DNA of 64,000 nucleotides, taken from the NCBI GenBank assembly GCA_003024785.1, contig PUQB01000280.1:248001-312000 (forward strand), in the 5' to 3' direction. A model generated the notes under the pieces. It saw only the letters and a list, made by a program, of their open reading frames with translations. It searched no databases and was not told where the DNA came from. This DNA is from Selaginella tamariscina. Its lineage: Eukaryota; Streptophyta; Lycopodiopsida; Selaginellales; Selaginellaceae. The position numbers and the translations under genes were made by a program. Numbering within the stretch: position 1 is the first letter of the stretch; every line of letters begins with the position of its first letter. Below are positions 1-11,270 of the stretch, one piece after another.

Positions 1-592
1 TCCGCTTTGGGGCAGATGAATCTTTCTTTTCTCAAGAAACAGTCGGGATAACTTTTCCTTACTCACTTGTACGCTGATACAAGTGAAGCACATGTACTTC
101 ATTTTAAATTCAAGTAAAATTAAAATGTAATTATAATTTGTTTTACAATCACTCTTTAATTTAAAAGTTTATTATTGTTACCTACGTAACGAATTTAGAT
201 GTAAAAAAAAAAACAGATTTACTTAGTACACTTGGTATTTAACAATGTTTGATGAGGTATAGTTCTCCAACAGAAGAATTACATGCAACGGGAAACAAAA
301 ATGATGACGGAGTGCACATTGTGTTCTTCAAGGTCTCCATAACTTGGCTGAAATAAGTCTATGCCTGATAAAAAAAGGTTTCAGGCCTCATAGAAAAAGG
401 CTTCAGATTGTGTTGAGGAAAAATTGCTTACCTTTGTCTTCCTTTTTTCTTCTTCCTTGCTCAATCAACTAACAAGTTCTGGATTGTTGGAATAACTCCT
501 TTGTCAAACTAGATAGTAACACATGTGAGATTCACAAAATGCAAAATAAATAAAGAAAGCTACCTCAACAACCATAGCACCGTGAGCTGATG
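1..592. other. Intergenic, no gene seen
   Basis: AT-rich sequence with short poly-A runs. No coherent reading frame, splice-bounded exon or repeat was recognised. The duplicated segment starts further right, near 726. Confidence 0.5.
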
Positions 593-990
593 AGTAGCTG
601 CGCCACCATAATGCGTTCTGCGTTGTTCAGATCTAGGACGATGATCTGCCTTGGAGAAGAGGCGAACACTCTTGCAGCTTGTGGTGGAGGTGGAAAAATT
701 GCAGGAACAGGTGTTTGCATACTCTGCGAGCTGTCAAGCCCAACTCATCAGGTACATCTGCATTGGCCCTGGACCATATGATACACTAAGTGCATCCTGT
801 GGTAACGAACAGCTTCAACGATGGCTTTCTTCCCGTTAGAAGTGGCAATATTCAGATTTTGAATGACAGATATTACTGACTCGGGAATGTCACCTGATTT
901 GATAAGTTGTTCAAACTTATCAATCAGTTTCGGCGTGGAAACCATTGTATAGTTGTAAGCTGGTACTTGTAAACAAACTATTAGATACAC
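593..990 (-). pseudogene. Decayed ankyrin-type paralog of the 41114-42593 gene (copy A)
   Basis: Minus-strand frames in this stretch resemble the second half of the intact plus-strand gene at 41114-42593. The frame from about 965 to 748 reads an ankyrin-like unit containing SGDIPESV, LNIATSNGK and VEAVRYHRMHLVYHMV, which lines up with SGDIEEAK, LNVTDSEGR and LAVSNNLEELVKYM of the intact gene. After a one-base shift near 765 it continues as GANADVPDELGLTARR, matching GADVDFSDRFGRSAR. A further frame at about 720-593 (FASSPRQIIVLDL) resembles the C-terminal part. The frame shift and lack of a start make it a relic. Its orientation is opposite to the intact gene, so the two once formed a divergent pair. 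The biochemical role is unknown. Confidence 0.5.
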
Positions 991-1446
991 CCGGAAGAAG
1001 CAGTAATGGCTTTCATCTCATTTATGAGTCGTCTTAAATGGTGCTGTAGACAGAGATGGCCATGAAATTGCAGCCATTTCAACTGCATAGAAGCTGAAAA
1101 AACCTTAGGCAAATTCGTGAAGAGGAATGTATCTGTAAAATATAGGATAAACACCACATTGAATATCTTAATTGAAAATCCATATATGTGGTTGAAGTAT
1201 TGCGCTATCTTGTACACCTCTCTATCCTTCTGCTCGGCTTTCCCTTCCTCTTGACCGCACTATCTACATCCGTTTCCAACACCAATCAGTAACAAACACT
1301 TGTTTCTAGTCTCAACAAGGAAGTCAGTCTTGGAGGGCTGTTCGCCAGCTAACATTCACTTACCATTACAAGTGCATCCGGCGCATTGTTATGTTAGAGC
1401 TAATAGAAAAACCTAAATCTATTTAGAAAAAACCCTAAATCGTAAA

Positions 1447-1448
<2 letters not shown>

Positions 1449-1488
<40 letters not shown>
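1449..1488. repeat. (GT)n microsatellite
   Basis: About 20 uninterrupted GT units. The tract sits exactly where copy A lacks the gene present in copy B. In B a short (GT)n lies just downstream of that gene at about 42966. Confidence 0.95.
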
Positions 1489-1489
<1 letters not shown>

Positions 1490-1769
1490 TGTCTCTGAGT
1501 GTGAGAGAGTTTCGTTTACTCCATTCACAATTCCAAAGATAATGATTTTCCATTCACCGAGCTTCACAAAATTAACAAATTAACAGCATTGTGTGTCTTG
1601 AACTTTATAACCGTTTTTAATATCGTACAAATCTATATAACACAAACGATAAGGCGCCTTGGCTGCTATCCGTCAAGTTATACATTTTATCATCCAATCT
1701 CCTCAGCTCAAGAGCAGAAATGAATATCGGGGGTCGCTAAGCAGAAATGTCGTGTATCAGTGACAGCCT

Positions 1770-2065
1770 TGAGAATAAACTCATAGTATCCAACATTGTT
1801 TTGAGCCTGCACATTCATGAAGGTGTTTGCACCAACCATTATATCAAACCTCACTAACGAACTTCCTATTCCATCGTAGCTGCCATAATAGAATACAGGT
1901 ACGTCTCACCTGGTTTAACAGGTAACGCATAACAGTGCTTATGGTCTACCTCCGAAAAGTATCTATATCTTCCTGAAGATTGGCCTCCATAGCTTGTGTA
2001 GAAACAGATGTGTTTCCCGTGATGTATTCATTATTCGATGCCTTTTTCATCTGTGAAGGACTCTG
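1770..2065 (-). pseudogene. Malectin-like domain fragment of a receptor kinase (copy A)
   Basis: Read on the minus strand, this gives HCYALPVKPGETYL. After a frame break it gives FYYGSYDGIGSSLVRFDIMV, then GANTFMNVQAQNNVGYY. The Cys-Tyr-x-Leu-Pro...GxTYL...YGxYDG...FD..VGAN order is the signature of the N-terminal malectin-like domain of plant LRR-I receptor kinases. The same frame break is present in copy B (43650-43905), so the decay predates the duplication. No kinase follows in this orientation before the ankyrin relic, so this is an orphan exon. A broken extracellular domain is the only supported reading. Confidence 0.65.
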
Positions 2066-2478
2066 TTCCGCACATACCTGGCTGTGCTGCAGCCCTTTGT
2101 ATTAAGATGGAAAACAATAGGATCAGCATGGTATGTTCAATTGTTCGATGAACACAGTGCAGGATTGCCTACATTGAATGTTATGCTTCCGTTGATTCAG
2201 ACTTTTCACAATGTCAAAGGTTATACAGCCATGCACATGGTTGATTCAGACTATACTATGACATGACAATGTCAAAGCCATGCACATGAATATACATTGG
2301 TGCGCATGTAATCGTGCGTTCTATAAAAGTTCAATGATATAGCCATATAAAGTTTTCTAGATGAAATGGCATGTTTTTTATTCTTATAGGCATATCATTT
2401 AAACATCAAATTCAGTGACAAAGACAAGAAAAGAAAACAGAAAAAGAATTCTAAAACTCTAAACCTGACTGCATATAT

Positions 2479-2538
2479 TTATCTGGTAGAGAATTCTGCA
2501 GTCGACCCGTTGTCTTCCAAGTGGATCACCTCCTTTAA
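2479..2538 (-). pseudogene. Last codons of a receptor kinase, cut by the duplication edge
   Basis: The minus strand reads LKEVIHLEDNGSTAEFSTR followed by a stop at 2479-2481. This is identical to the C-terminal end of the receptor kinase relic at 44349-44408. The match ends abruptly at 2538, which is the right edge of copy A. It is a breakpoint fragment, not a gene. Confidence 0.85.
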
Positions 2539-2981
2539 GGGTCTCGGCGAAAAGGGGGCTCCGTATCAGGACGCTTCGTAATATTCTAGTATATTCATGG
2601 ATATTCCAGGTTTATTCTAGCATATTTTAGAATATTCTTAAGAATATTTTTTGATATAAGTTTTTCAATGTGGGACTGACTTAATATTTGCCTGACCAAC
2701 AAATAAATCATTTAAATTTTTAGAATTTTTTTTTATTACTTTATAAAAAAGTTCAATAAGTTACTATTCAAACAAAGCATTTTTATATATACCATTTATC
2801 TTTGTAACACCGGTGGGTCGTGAACTCTACTATAATTCACCAGCAAACGGTGGACCTCCATCTCATTGAGTGATCACCTTTGTAGAAAGTATCTACAAAG
2901 GTATGTGACGTCTGGGTTCAAGCCAAGCACACGGCTGTAGACAAAGTACATGTGTACACATGGGCTCCAACTTTTACTCTT
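2539..2981. other. Spacer, no gene seen
   Basis: Contains several TATTCTAGAATATTC-like motifs near 2580-2650 and AT-rich sequence. A similar motif occurs near 39470-39490. No coding content recognised. Confidence 0.4.
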
Positions 2982-3150
2982 TTAAAAGGTAGAACAACTG
3001 CATGTAGAATAAGTATTGATAATTACCTTTGCAGAGTCATTTCTTGCCGACACAACGAAAGCCTCCTTCCGTCCTATAATTATCACTTCAACATTTTTCA
3101 CACGACCTAAAAACGTCTTGGCCTTGTGGAAATTCTTCTCTTGTTCCTTA

Positions 3151-4658
3151 AACATTTTTGTTGGAGTTTGGACCATGCGTCCTTCGAAAAGTGGAATTGT
3201 TGTAAATCCAGCTCCATGTGGTGGCGATGGTGTTTTGTCCTTCTGACCCTGTTAGAGTTTTAACCCAAAGGGCCAACACGTGGCAACACGTGGCTGCCAG
3301 GTGGCCATTCGGCGTCATCACCCTGTGTGAGCAACGCTAAGTTTCCCAAAACAACCCCAACGACCCCTAAGGTTAGACTCTAATGCCCAAGTGGACAGGA
3401 GACTTAGGGTTTAGCCTAAGTCTCCCTAGAATGTTTGTCCCCAGAATCCTTGAGGGATAACCCTAGTTGACTTAGGGTTTAGCCTAAGTCTCCCTAGAGT
3501 GTCTACCCCCAAAACCCTTGAGGGATAACCCTAGTTGACTTAGGGTCTTGCCTTAGAAGACCTAGACATGCTCATGCCCTAACTCCCATCAAGAAGACGT
3601 GTGTTCCACACATACCCCTGGACAAAGCTAAGGCATCGTCACTTACCCCTTGAGGAATCACCCTCATCCGGGAGTACAACCCCTTTAGGGCGACAAGGGT
3701 ACCTGAACCACGACTAACCCCTAAGGGTTTGAGTGGCAAAGTTATACCCTAGACCTAGGGTTAGTATTTAGTGAGGACACGAGTGTGCGCCGTAGGCGGA
3801 CACGAGTGTTCTGCTGAGCAAACTCCCTAAGGCTAGGTTTGGGATAATCCTAAGCACATGACCTTGCGAGTGCCTCACGAAAGGGCTCCTGCTAACATTT
3901 TTGTTGGAGTTTGGACCATGCGTCCTTCGAAAGGTGGAATTGTTGTAGATCCAGCTCCACGTGGTGGCGATGGTGTTTTGTCCTTCTGACCCTGTCAGAG
4001 TTTTAACCCAAAGGGCCAACACGTGGCAACACGTGGCTGCCAGGTGGCCATTCGGCGTCATCACCCTGTGTGAGCAACGCTAAGTTTCCCAGAACAACCC
4101 CAACGACCCCTAGGGTTAGACTCTAATGCCCAAGTGGACAGGAGACTTAGGGTTTAGCCTAAGTCTCCCTAGAATGTTGCCCCCAGAACCCTTGAGGGAT
4201 AACCCTAGTTGACTTAGGGTTTAGCCTAAGTCTCCCTAGAGTGTCTACCCCCAAAACCCTTGAGGGATAACCCTAGTTGACTTAGGGTCTTGCCCTAGAA
4301 GACCTAGACAGGCTCATGCCCTAACCCCCATCAAGGAGACGTGTGTTCCACACATACCCCTGGACAGAGCTAAGGCATCGTCACTTACCCCTTGAGGAAT
4401 CACCCTCATCCGGGAGTACAACCCCTTTAGGGCGACAAGGGGTACCCTGAACCACGACTAACCCCTAAGGGTTTGAGTGGCCAAGTTATACCCTAGACCT
4501 AGGGCTAGTACTTAGTGAGGACACGAGTGTGCGCCGTAGGCGGACACGAGTGTGCGCCGTAGGCGACACGAGTGTTCTGCTAAGCAAACTCCCTAAGGCT
4601 AGGTTTGGGATAACCCTAAGCACATGACCTTGCGAGTGCCTCACGAAAGGCTCCTGCT
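3151..4658. repeat. Tandem duplication across host/LTR junction
   Basis: Unit 1 is 3151-3893 and unit 2 is 3894-4658. Each holds 99 bp of transposase sequence followed by about 640-660 bp of the retrotransposon LTR. The join at 3889-3898 fuses the LTR position before CATGTTTAGG to the host position before CATTTTTGTT, with AACAT shared by both. Unit 2 is about 22 bp longer owing to an extra short repeat (CGGACACGAGTGTGCGCC) near 4540. Confidence 0.85.
3250..3893 (-). mobile_element. Partial LTR copy created by the tandem duplication
   Basis: Matches the first 640 bp or so (plus-strand order) of the LTR at 3993-5776, with several differences (for example GTTAGAG for GTCAGAG at the edge). It is preceded by the same 99 bp of host sequence and so arose by duplication, not by a separate insertion. 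Confidence 0.85.
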
Positions 4659-5776
4659 AACATGTTTAGGTTGTTCAACCCTTGAATTCCAAGGAGAACA
4701 CTCCCCTAGCCAAGTGTGCCAAAGCACACCTAGTTATGAGACCTAACCTCCCTTGAGCGGATGCCCAAGGCTTAGCACCCTAGTGCAAGCACAAGCATGT
4801 CTGTTTGCTAGAGTATCCAACCCCTTGGCGACAAGCCCATGACATAACCCCAAAGGGCGTGCCTCAGGCGTTGTACCATGTGACGTTTAGCCCAGTGTCA
4901 CATCTCCATGTGACACTGCCTTCCCCGATGTGGGCTATCATGCCATAGCCCTTAGATTCAAGAGTTGCACCAAGTGCCACAAACGTGGCTCCTAAATGCC
5001 AACTCTAGAACCCCTCAATACCCTCAAGAACCAGTAAGGAACCTGTCAACAAGACCCACCCACAGTTGGACAAGGACACGAACGTGCCTGTTAGCTGTGA
5101 GTGTGCTCTAGCTTGACGTGGAGGAGGAGGCTGGAGACAAGCCTCAACCTCTGCCTCTTGGAACGTGCATTCCGACAAGACCTCCCAGGCATGGATTCGC
5201 CAACGTTAAGGGTAAGCTACCCCGAAGGTGGGACGTACCCCTGGCATCTGGAAGTTAGGGCGGCACAACAGAGGGTTGTGCCTTAACGACACAAGCTAGA
5301 GCTTGCACCGGGAGAAGAGTAACGAGCTCAGTCATGAACCCAGGAACCCTCTCACTATATACTACCTTATTTATGTGACAGAGCCCCCCCCCCCTGTTTT
5401 CCTGTTTACATAAGTGGGCTAGCACTGAAATCTCATTCCCAGAGGAAACATACTTGGTGAGTTATCCATCGACCCCTAAACCCTAACCTGTCAAACCTGG
5501 GGTATTTCTAAGCATATCCGACATGCCGAACTCACCGGAACTAGCCATTAATCCAACCGGGACACGGAAAACCAAGGTAAGAGTTTTCTAGATGGAAGTG
5601 CTAGCTTCGCCCAGAGTTTCTTGCAAATACCTAATGAACCCGGCCGGACCATCACTAGATATCCAAGTGCACTAAGCGGGCCTGTTTCTTCTACACCTAG
5701 GGCTTATCAACATAGTACAGTAGGTAACAACAGTCAACGTCCAAAGTAAAGGGGAGTCATAGTAAAAACTATGACA
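3993..5776 (-). repeat. 3' LTR of the 3993-11270 element
   Basis: About 1784 bp. It contains tandem 70-75 bp units near 4140-4300, each built around the palindrome GACTTAGGGTTTAGCCTAAG and GAGGGATAACCCTAG, which look telomere-like but are part of the LTR. It also has short CGGACACGAGTGTGCGCC repeats and a poly-C run near 5386. Confidence 0.9.
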
Positions 5777-5790
5777 CACTCCCCGCCTTT
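5777..5790 (-). other. Polypurine tract
   Basis: The minus strand reads AAAGGCGGGGAGTG immediately before the LTR start TGTCATAG. It is the expected primer for plus-strand DNA synthesis and fixes the element's orientation. Confidence 0.8.
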
Positions 5791-8700
5791 GAAAATGTCA
5801 ACGTCCTCGTTGACGTCCAACTCCAAGACTAGATAATGTTAGAGAAAACTAACCAAAACTAACATATCACTCTATGCGGAGTCAGCCAAAAGTTCACATA
5901 ATTATTACCCCCCTTGCATTACGCGAAACCAAGTACTTCAGAACCGTCGTTCACTGAGTCGTAAACCCAGCTGCCGGAGGCACCACCTGCGACATGAAGT
6001 CACTTGGAGACCTTTTGCACGTCTGCAAAGTCTGTCACCCGACGCACACAACACTGGTTAATTTCTTTACTTAACTAGAATTTATATTGGAGGCCTCTAG
6101 TTAGTGTTGTTGCCGGCCCCTTGGTTAACAAGAAATAAAGACTTGCTTTATTCCTTAATATTAAAATGTTGACGACCCTGTCATCTAGCGCACAACAAGC
6201 ACTTCTCAAATGCTTGACCAAACACCTTCGCATTTCTTTGATTTTCCAATGGTCCCACATCTCACATTACGTATTATAGCACATTCTGCATCCCTCGGTG
6301 TTTCTCATTACCCCTTTTCATAAGGGTCTGCTACTATACCTATCTCTCATTAGTATATAGCTACGCCAGACTAAGTATGAGACTTTTATCGGAATCAAGC
6401 TCTTTTCCGATATAAGAGTACAATTCGTAAAACCCTGTTCTTTGTAAACATGTCAATCTGGCCAGAGGCGATCACAGAGGCGCATGGCTGTACACATGTA
6501 TACAACAAGGTCTTGCCAATCTACCAACTGCCATTCACTTGGTGTGTTATTAACATAAATTTATTCCCGATAGGAATCAAATTCAGTCAAATCTGACCAA
6601 GTGTGATAGCACTACCATTGTCTTTCAACCAACTTTGTACTCTTTCATAACACCGACCAGTTCAGGGACCAGATAAGCTAACATACCTTTCTTAAAACCA
6701 ATGTGGAAACCAGGAAATTCAACCCATCTCTAGTGCCTCAATCGACAATCTTTAGATAACACGTCTCTTAATTGTCACTCTCATTGTACTCATTCCCAAA
6801 GAGCACAACATACTAGTGCCATTCAATAATTCCTAACTCTTATCGTACTAAGTTCAAAATACGAATTTTAAGAACTTAGTTTCCACGATAAGAGTCTCTG
6901 AATTCGAATACTGCACGCCTCCATAACATTATATTTATTTCCAACTCTTAAACTGATTTCGTAAATGTTTCTCAACACTATACCGAAGTATAGCATTTTC
7001 ACTAATTCAAGCAATTAGTGTTTTGATAAACATCTTTTTAAACTAATCCTTATTCATAAACAGTTTAATTTCGATATTGATACTCTTGAATGGATAATGA
7101 TCGTTTTAACGTTCAAATCCTAAGTTTATCAACTAGTTGTTATACTAGCGATATAAACTTACAATCATATCAATTATCAAAATGCTACAACTATAATATA
7201 GACATGGTCTTAGTTTACATGAACCGAACTTCAAGTTTTGAGATGGAATATAATGTTATGACAGTATTCGAGGAACTTGTTCAGAGACTAAGAGGAATCA
7301 TGAACTAGTGTCTGGTTCATCTAATTGATTTAGTAAGATATCAACCTCCACATAAATGTTATCATAACACTGAAGTGTTATATCAACTTCATGTTTAGTC
7401 ATACCTTATAATTCAATAGATCTCCCCAAACATGAATAAAATATCTAGTTCAGTACATTGAACTAAGATACATTATTCACTCTAGACACCTAGCAATCCA
7501 GAAAGTATCACATTGCCCCTCAAGCAATGTATTGAGAAATGTCTCATTTCTCAACTAACTTGAAAACACGTTTCAAGTTATAACACTAAGGTAGTGCCTT
7601 ACCAAAGTGTCAGACTCAAATCCACTTGAGTCTTTATATTATATGATTACGGCCACCTCATGTGATCATAACCAAGTTTGATATTGAGCGCTCCAAACTC
7701 AATATTGAAGAGATATCATACCATACTTTGACAAGTCATTTATAACAATCTTGAAAAGATTGTCACAAATTCTGCCAAAGTTTAGAATATAAATATCTCA
7801 ACAGATGAGGTGATAGGAAACCTCATATTTCGAACCGGATATTGGACGAACCTTGAACTACAATCATCAAGAAGGGACACCATCTTCTTGAGCTAATCCC
7901 GCTACACAATATCATACTTACAAGAATATTGAACCAACTCAAGGAACACCATCAAACCTTGAGATAGAACTAACAACTAACCCAAGGAATACAATCAAAC
8001 CTTGAGTCAAGAATAGTTCTATTTTTCAATATTCCGAAAGATTGAAGATACATACTTTATTTGTTCTTTAAGTGCCCACATTTGCGACCATGATGCAGAG
8101 TCAAGAAACCGTCTTTTGAATAATCGTATTCGACTCTAAAATGAAATTGATATTGAAAATCAATATCAACTTCTAATTCTCATCGAACACCGACTCTCTG
8201 AGGAGGTACATGCACTTAAACCTCCAATGGAAATCCGACTATTACTAGCTCATTGTAATTCTCAACATAAGTTATCAAACTTAGCAAGTTTCCTTACTTA
8301 GTCGATAAAAAAGTGAAGAATCCCAAATCATGCTCTTCTTAACCAAGGAATCACCCTTGTTCAAGACTTCTCCCACATTGCAAACAACGTTACAGTTTCA
8401 AGATTAAAGAGTTAACAATGAAAATGCACAAGTGTGCGCCGAACGCCTTCACTATGCAAGTCCTTCATTACTCAGTAAACTAAAAATGTAAACGTATGTT
8501 TCCAACATTACTCTTTCTGATAGATCATGCCATCTATCCCAAAAGTTGCATTGATAGGGATGCAACATTAAATCCGTCTACTGCCAAAATATATTATCTA
8601 TCCCATTCTTAAGATCCCATGAGATAACTTCATAATCAAGTTAGTTGAGTTAGCTAACTTGAATACAAAGTGCGCCTACAACAACTAAGGTTTCAAGTTG

Positions 8701-9505
8701 TACTTTGTTCAAATACGACTTGAACTTAGTAAACTATTTCACCTAATGTTACTTGCAGCTAGCGTCATCAAAATATTGCGAACATCGGACAATACTTTGA
8801 TTACATTGGATCTTCGAACCAACTGCTTAACATATTCATCATATGTTAATATTGACATTCCGTTGTATTATAAGTTCATCACCATAGTCTGCTTCTAGAG
8901 TTACACTCTGGAAACATGCACTATAATAAGAGCTTATTTTACACTTTATGTCAAAATGTAGTGTTCATTCTTATGTTTGAATATGCCCCTTCTCCCGAAG
9001 TCAAAGATGCACTTCGAACATAAGTCTTTCCCCGTTTGAACACTATTGCTGGAACGATATTGAATCTTGACTAAGCCAAAACTCAATGGACAGTCACTTC
9101 TCAAATCATGTGTTATCCCAAATTCAAACACCTTAAAAAAAAATTTTCAATAATGTGTAGACTTAGATATCACAAGACCACTCACAAGACTTAGTTTGTA
9201 AGCCAGAACAAACTAACATGCCATGTCTTGTGGAAGTATATGGTAAAGTAACCTGGACAACCCAAAGGTAAAATAACCTGGCATACAACTTGGAAGTTGC
9301 CTTCCAAGTGCTACCTTCGACATTGGAGTCCATAACCCACACCCACTTATAAGTAGGTGTACTTGAAGAGTTATAGATCTCAGGACCAACTCTCCACGCA
9401 GAATTCAGACATTAGCCGAAAGTGATAGAGTACTTCAAGAATTTAGAACTAACTAAACCCTAAAATACACTACACTTTAGGTAGTCCTACTGACCGCAGA
9501 GAATA
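5791..9505 (-). other. Internal region of the LTR element, no recognised protein
   Basis: AT-rich and lacking long frames. I looked for RT (YxDD), RNase H, integrase and zinc-knuckle patterns in the translated frames and saw none. Short self-similar phrases such as repeated TTCAAGTTAGTT-like and TGAGATAT-like words occur but do not form an obvious array. Confidence 0.55.
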
Positions 9506-9518
9506 GGCTCCGATACCA
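9506..9518 (-). other. Primer binding site (initiator tRNA-Met type)
   Basis: The minus strand reads TGGTATCGGAGCC two bases after the LTR end. It differs by one base from the common plant initiator Met site TGGTATCAGAGCC. Confidence 0.8.
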
Positions 9519-9520
9519 AT

Positions 9521-11270
9521 TGTCAGAGTTTTAACCCAAAGGGCCAACACGTGGCTGCCAGGTGGCCATTCGGCGTCATCACCCTGTGTGAGCAACGCTA
9601 AGTTTCCCAGAACAACCCCAACGACCCCTAGGGTTAGACTCTAATGCCCAAGTGGACAGGAGACTTAGGGTTTAGCCTAAGTCTCCCTAGAATGTGCCCC
9701 CAGAACCCTTGAGGGATAACCCTAGTTGACTTAGGGTTTAGCCTAAGTCTCCCTAGAGTGTCTACCCCCAAAACCCTTGAGGGATAACCCTAGTTGACTT
9801 AGGGTCTTGCCCTAGAAGACCTAGACAGGCTCATGCCCTAACCCCCATCAAGGAGACGTGTGTTCCACACATACCCCTGGACAGAGCTAAGGCATCGTCA
9901 CTTACCCCTTGAGGAATCACCCTCATCCGGGAGTACAACCCCTTTAGGGCGACAAGGGGTACCCTGAACCACGACTAACCCCTAAGGGTTTGAGTGGCCA
10001 AGTTATACCCTAGACCTAGGGCTAGTACTTAGTGAGGACACGAGTGTGCGCCGTAGGCGGACACGAGTGTTCTGCTAAGCAAACTCCCTAAGGCTAGGTT
10101 TGGGATAACCCTAAGCACATGACCTTGCGAGTGCCTCACGAAAGGGCTCCTGCTAACATGTTTAGGTTGTTCAACCCTTGAATTCCAAGGAGAACACTCC
10201 CCTAGCCAAGTGTGCCAAAGCACACCTAGTTATGAGACCTAACCTCCCTTGAGCGGATGCCCAAGGCTTAGCACCCTAGTGCAAGCACAAGCATGTCTGT
10301 TTGCTAGAGTATCCAACCCCTTGGCGACAAGCCCATGACATAACCCCAAAGGGCGTGCCTCAGGCGTTGTACCATGTGACGTTTAGCCCAGTGTCACATC
10401 TCCATGTGACACTGCCTTCCCCGATGTGGGCTATCATGCCATAGCCCTTAGATTCAAGAGTTGCACCAAGTGCCACAAACGTGGCTCCTAAATGCCAACT
10501 CTAGAACCCCTCAATACCCTCAAACCGTAAGGAACCTGTCAATCAAAACCCACCCACAGTTGGACAAGGACACGAACGTGCCTGGTTGCTTGGAGTGTGC
10601 TCTAGCTTGACGTGGAGGAGGAGGCTGGAGACAAGCCTCAACCTCTGCCTCTTGGAACGTGCATTCCGACAAGACCTCCCAGGCATGGATTCGCCAACGT
10701 TAAGGGTAAGCTACCCCGAAGGTGGGACGTACCCCTGGCATCTGGAAGTTAGGGCGGCACAACAGAGGGTTGTGCCTTAACGACACAAGCTAGAGCTTGC
10801 ACCGGGAGAAGAGTAACGAGCTCAGTCATGAACCCAGGAACCCTCCTCACTATATACTACCTTATTTATGTGACAGAGGCCCCCCCCCTGTTTTCCTGTT
10901 TACATAAGTGGGCTAGCACTGAAATCTCATTCCCAGAGGAACATACTTGGTGAGTTATCCATCGACCCCTAAACCCTAACCTGTCAAACCTGGGGGTATT
11001 TCTAAGCATATCCGACATGCCGAACTCACCGGAACTAGCCATTAATCCAACCGGGACACGGAAAACCAAGGTAAGAGTTTTCTAGATGGAAGTGCTAGCT
11101 TCGCCCAGAGTTTCTTAAATACCTAATGAACCCGGCCGGACCATCACTAGATATCCAAGTGCACTAAGCGGGCCTGTTTCTTCTACACCTAGGGCTTATC
11201 AACATAGTACAGTAGGTAACAACAGTCAACGTCCAAAGTAAAGGGTTGAGTCATAGTAAAAACTATGACA
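9521..11270 (-). repeat. 5' LTR of the 3993-11270 element
   Basis: About 1750 bp, direct copy of 3993-5776. It carries the same palindromic telomere-like units (near 9660-9800) but lacks the extra CGGACACGAGTGTGCGCC unit found in the left LTR. A poly-C run lies near 10880. Confidence 0.9.

Larger units (their letters stand above)
726..2538. repeat. Segmental duplication, copy A
   Basis: This stretch aligns by eye with 40359-44408 (copy B), same orientation, with scattered substitutions and small indels. Shared landmarks are the ankyrin-type relic, a stretch ending in AAAACCCTAAATCGTA at 1428-1443, the (GT)n tract followed by CTCTGAGTGTGAGAGAG, the malectin-like relic and the last codons of a receptor kinase. 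Homology stops at 2538, where B continues into the kinase. Copy A lacks about 1.86 kb containing the whole 41114-42593 gene and lacks the 384-bp insertion at 43087-43470. Confidence 0.8.
3993..11270 (-). mobile_element. Full-length LTR retrotransposon, apparently non-autonomous
   Basis: Two direct LTRs (3993-5776 and 9521-11270) start TGTCA and end TGACA on the plus strand. GACCC flanks the element at 3988-3992 and 11271-11275, a 5-bp target duplication. On the minus strand the 5' LTR is the right one, followed by a primer site complementary to initiator tRNA-Met, and a purine tract precedes the left LTR, so transcription runs right to left. The 3.7 kb interior shows no recognisable gag, protease, RT or integrase frame on either strand, only frames under 75 codons. 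It is therefore either a LARD-like non-autonomous element or one eroded beyond recognition. The LTRs remain similar to each other, which argues for fairly recent movement. Confidence 0.88.

Noticed and set aside
3340..3760. CCCTAAA/TTTAGGG words as an interstitial telomere
   Set aside because: The words are part of an LTR unit repeated in all copies of the retrotransposon. They are spaced and imperfect, not a telomeric array.
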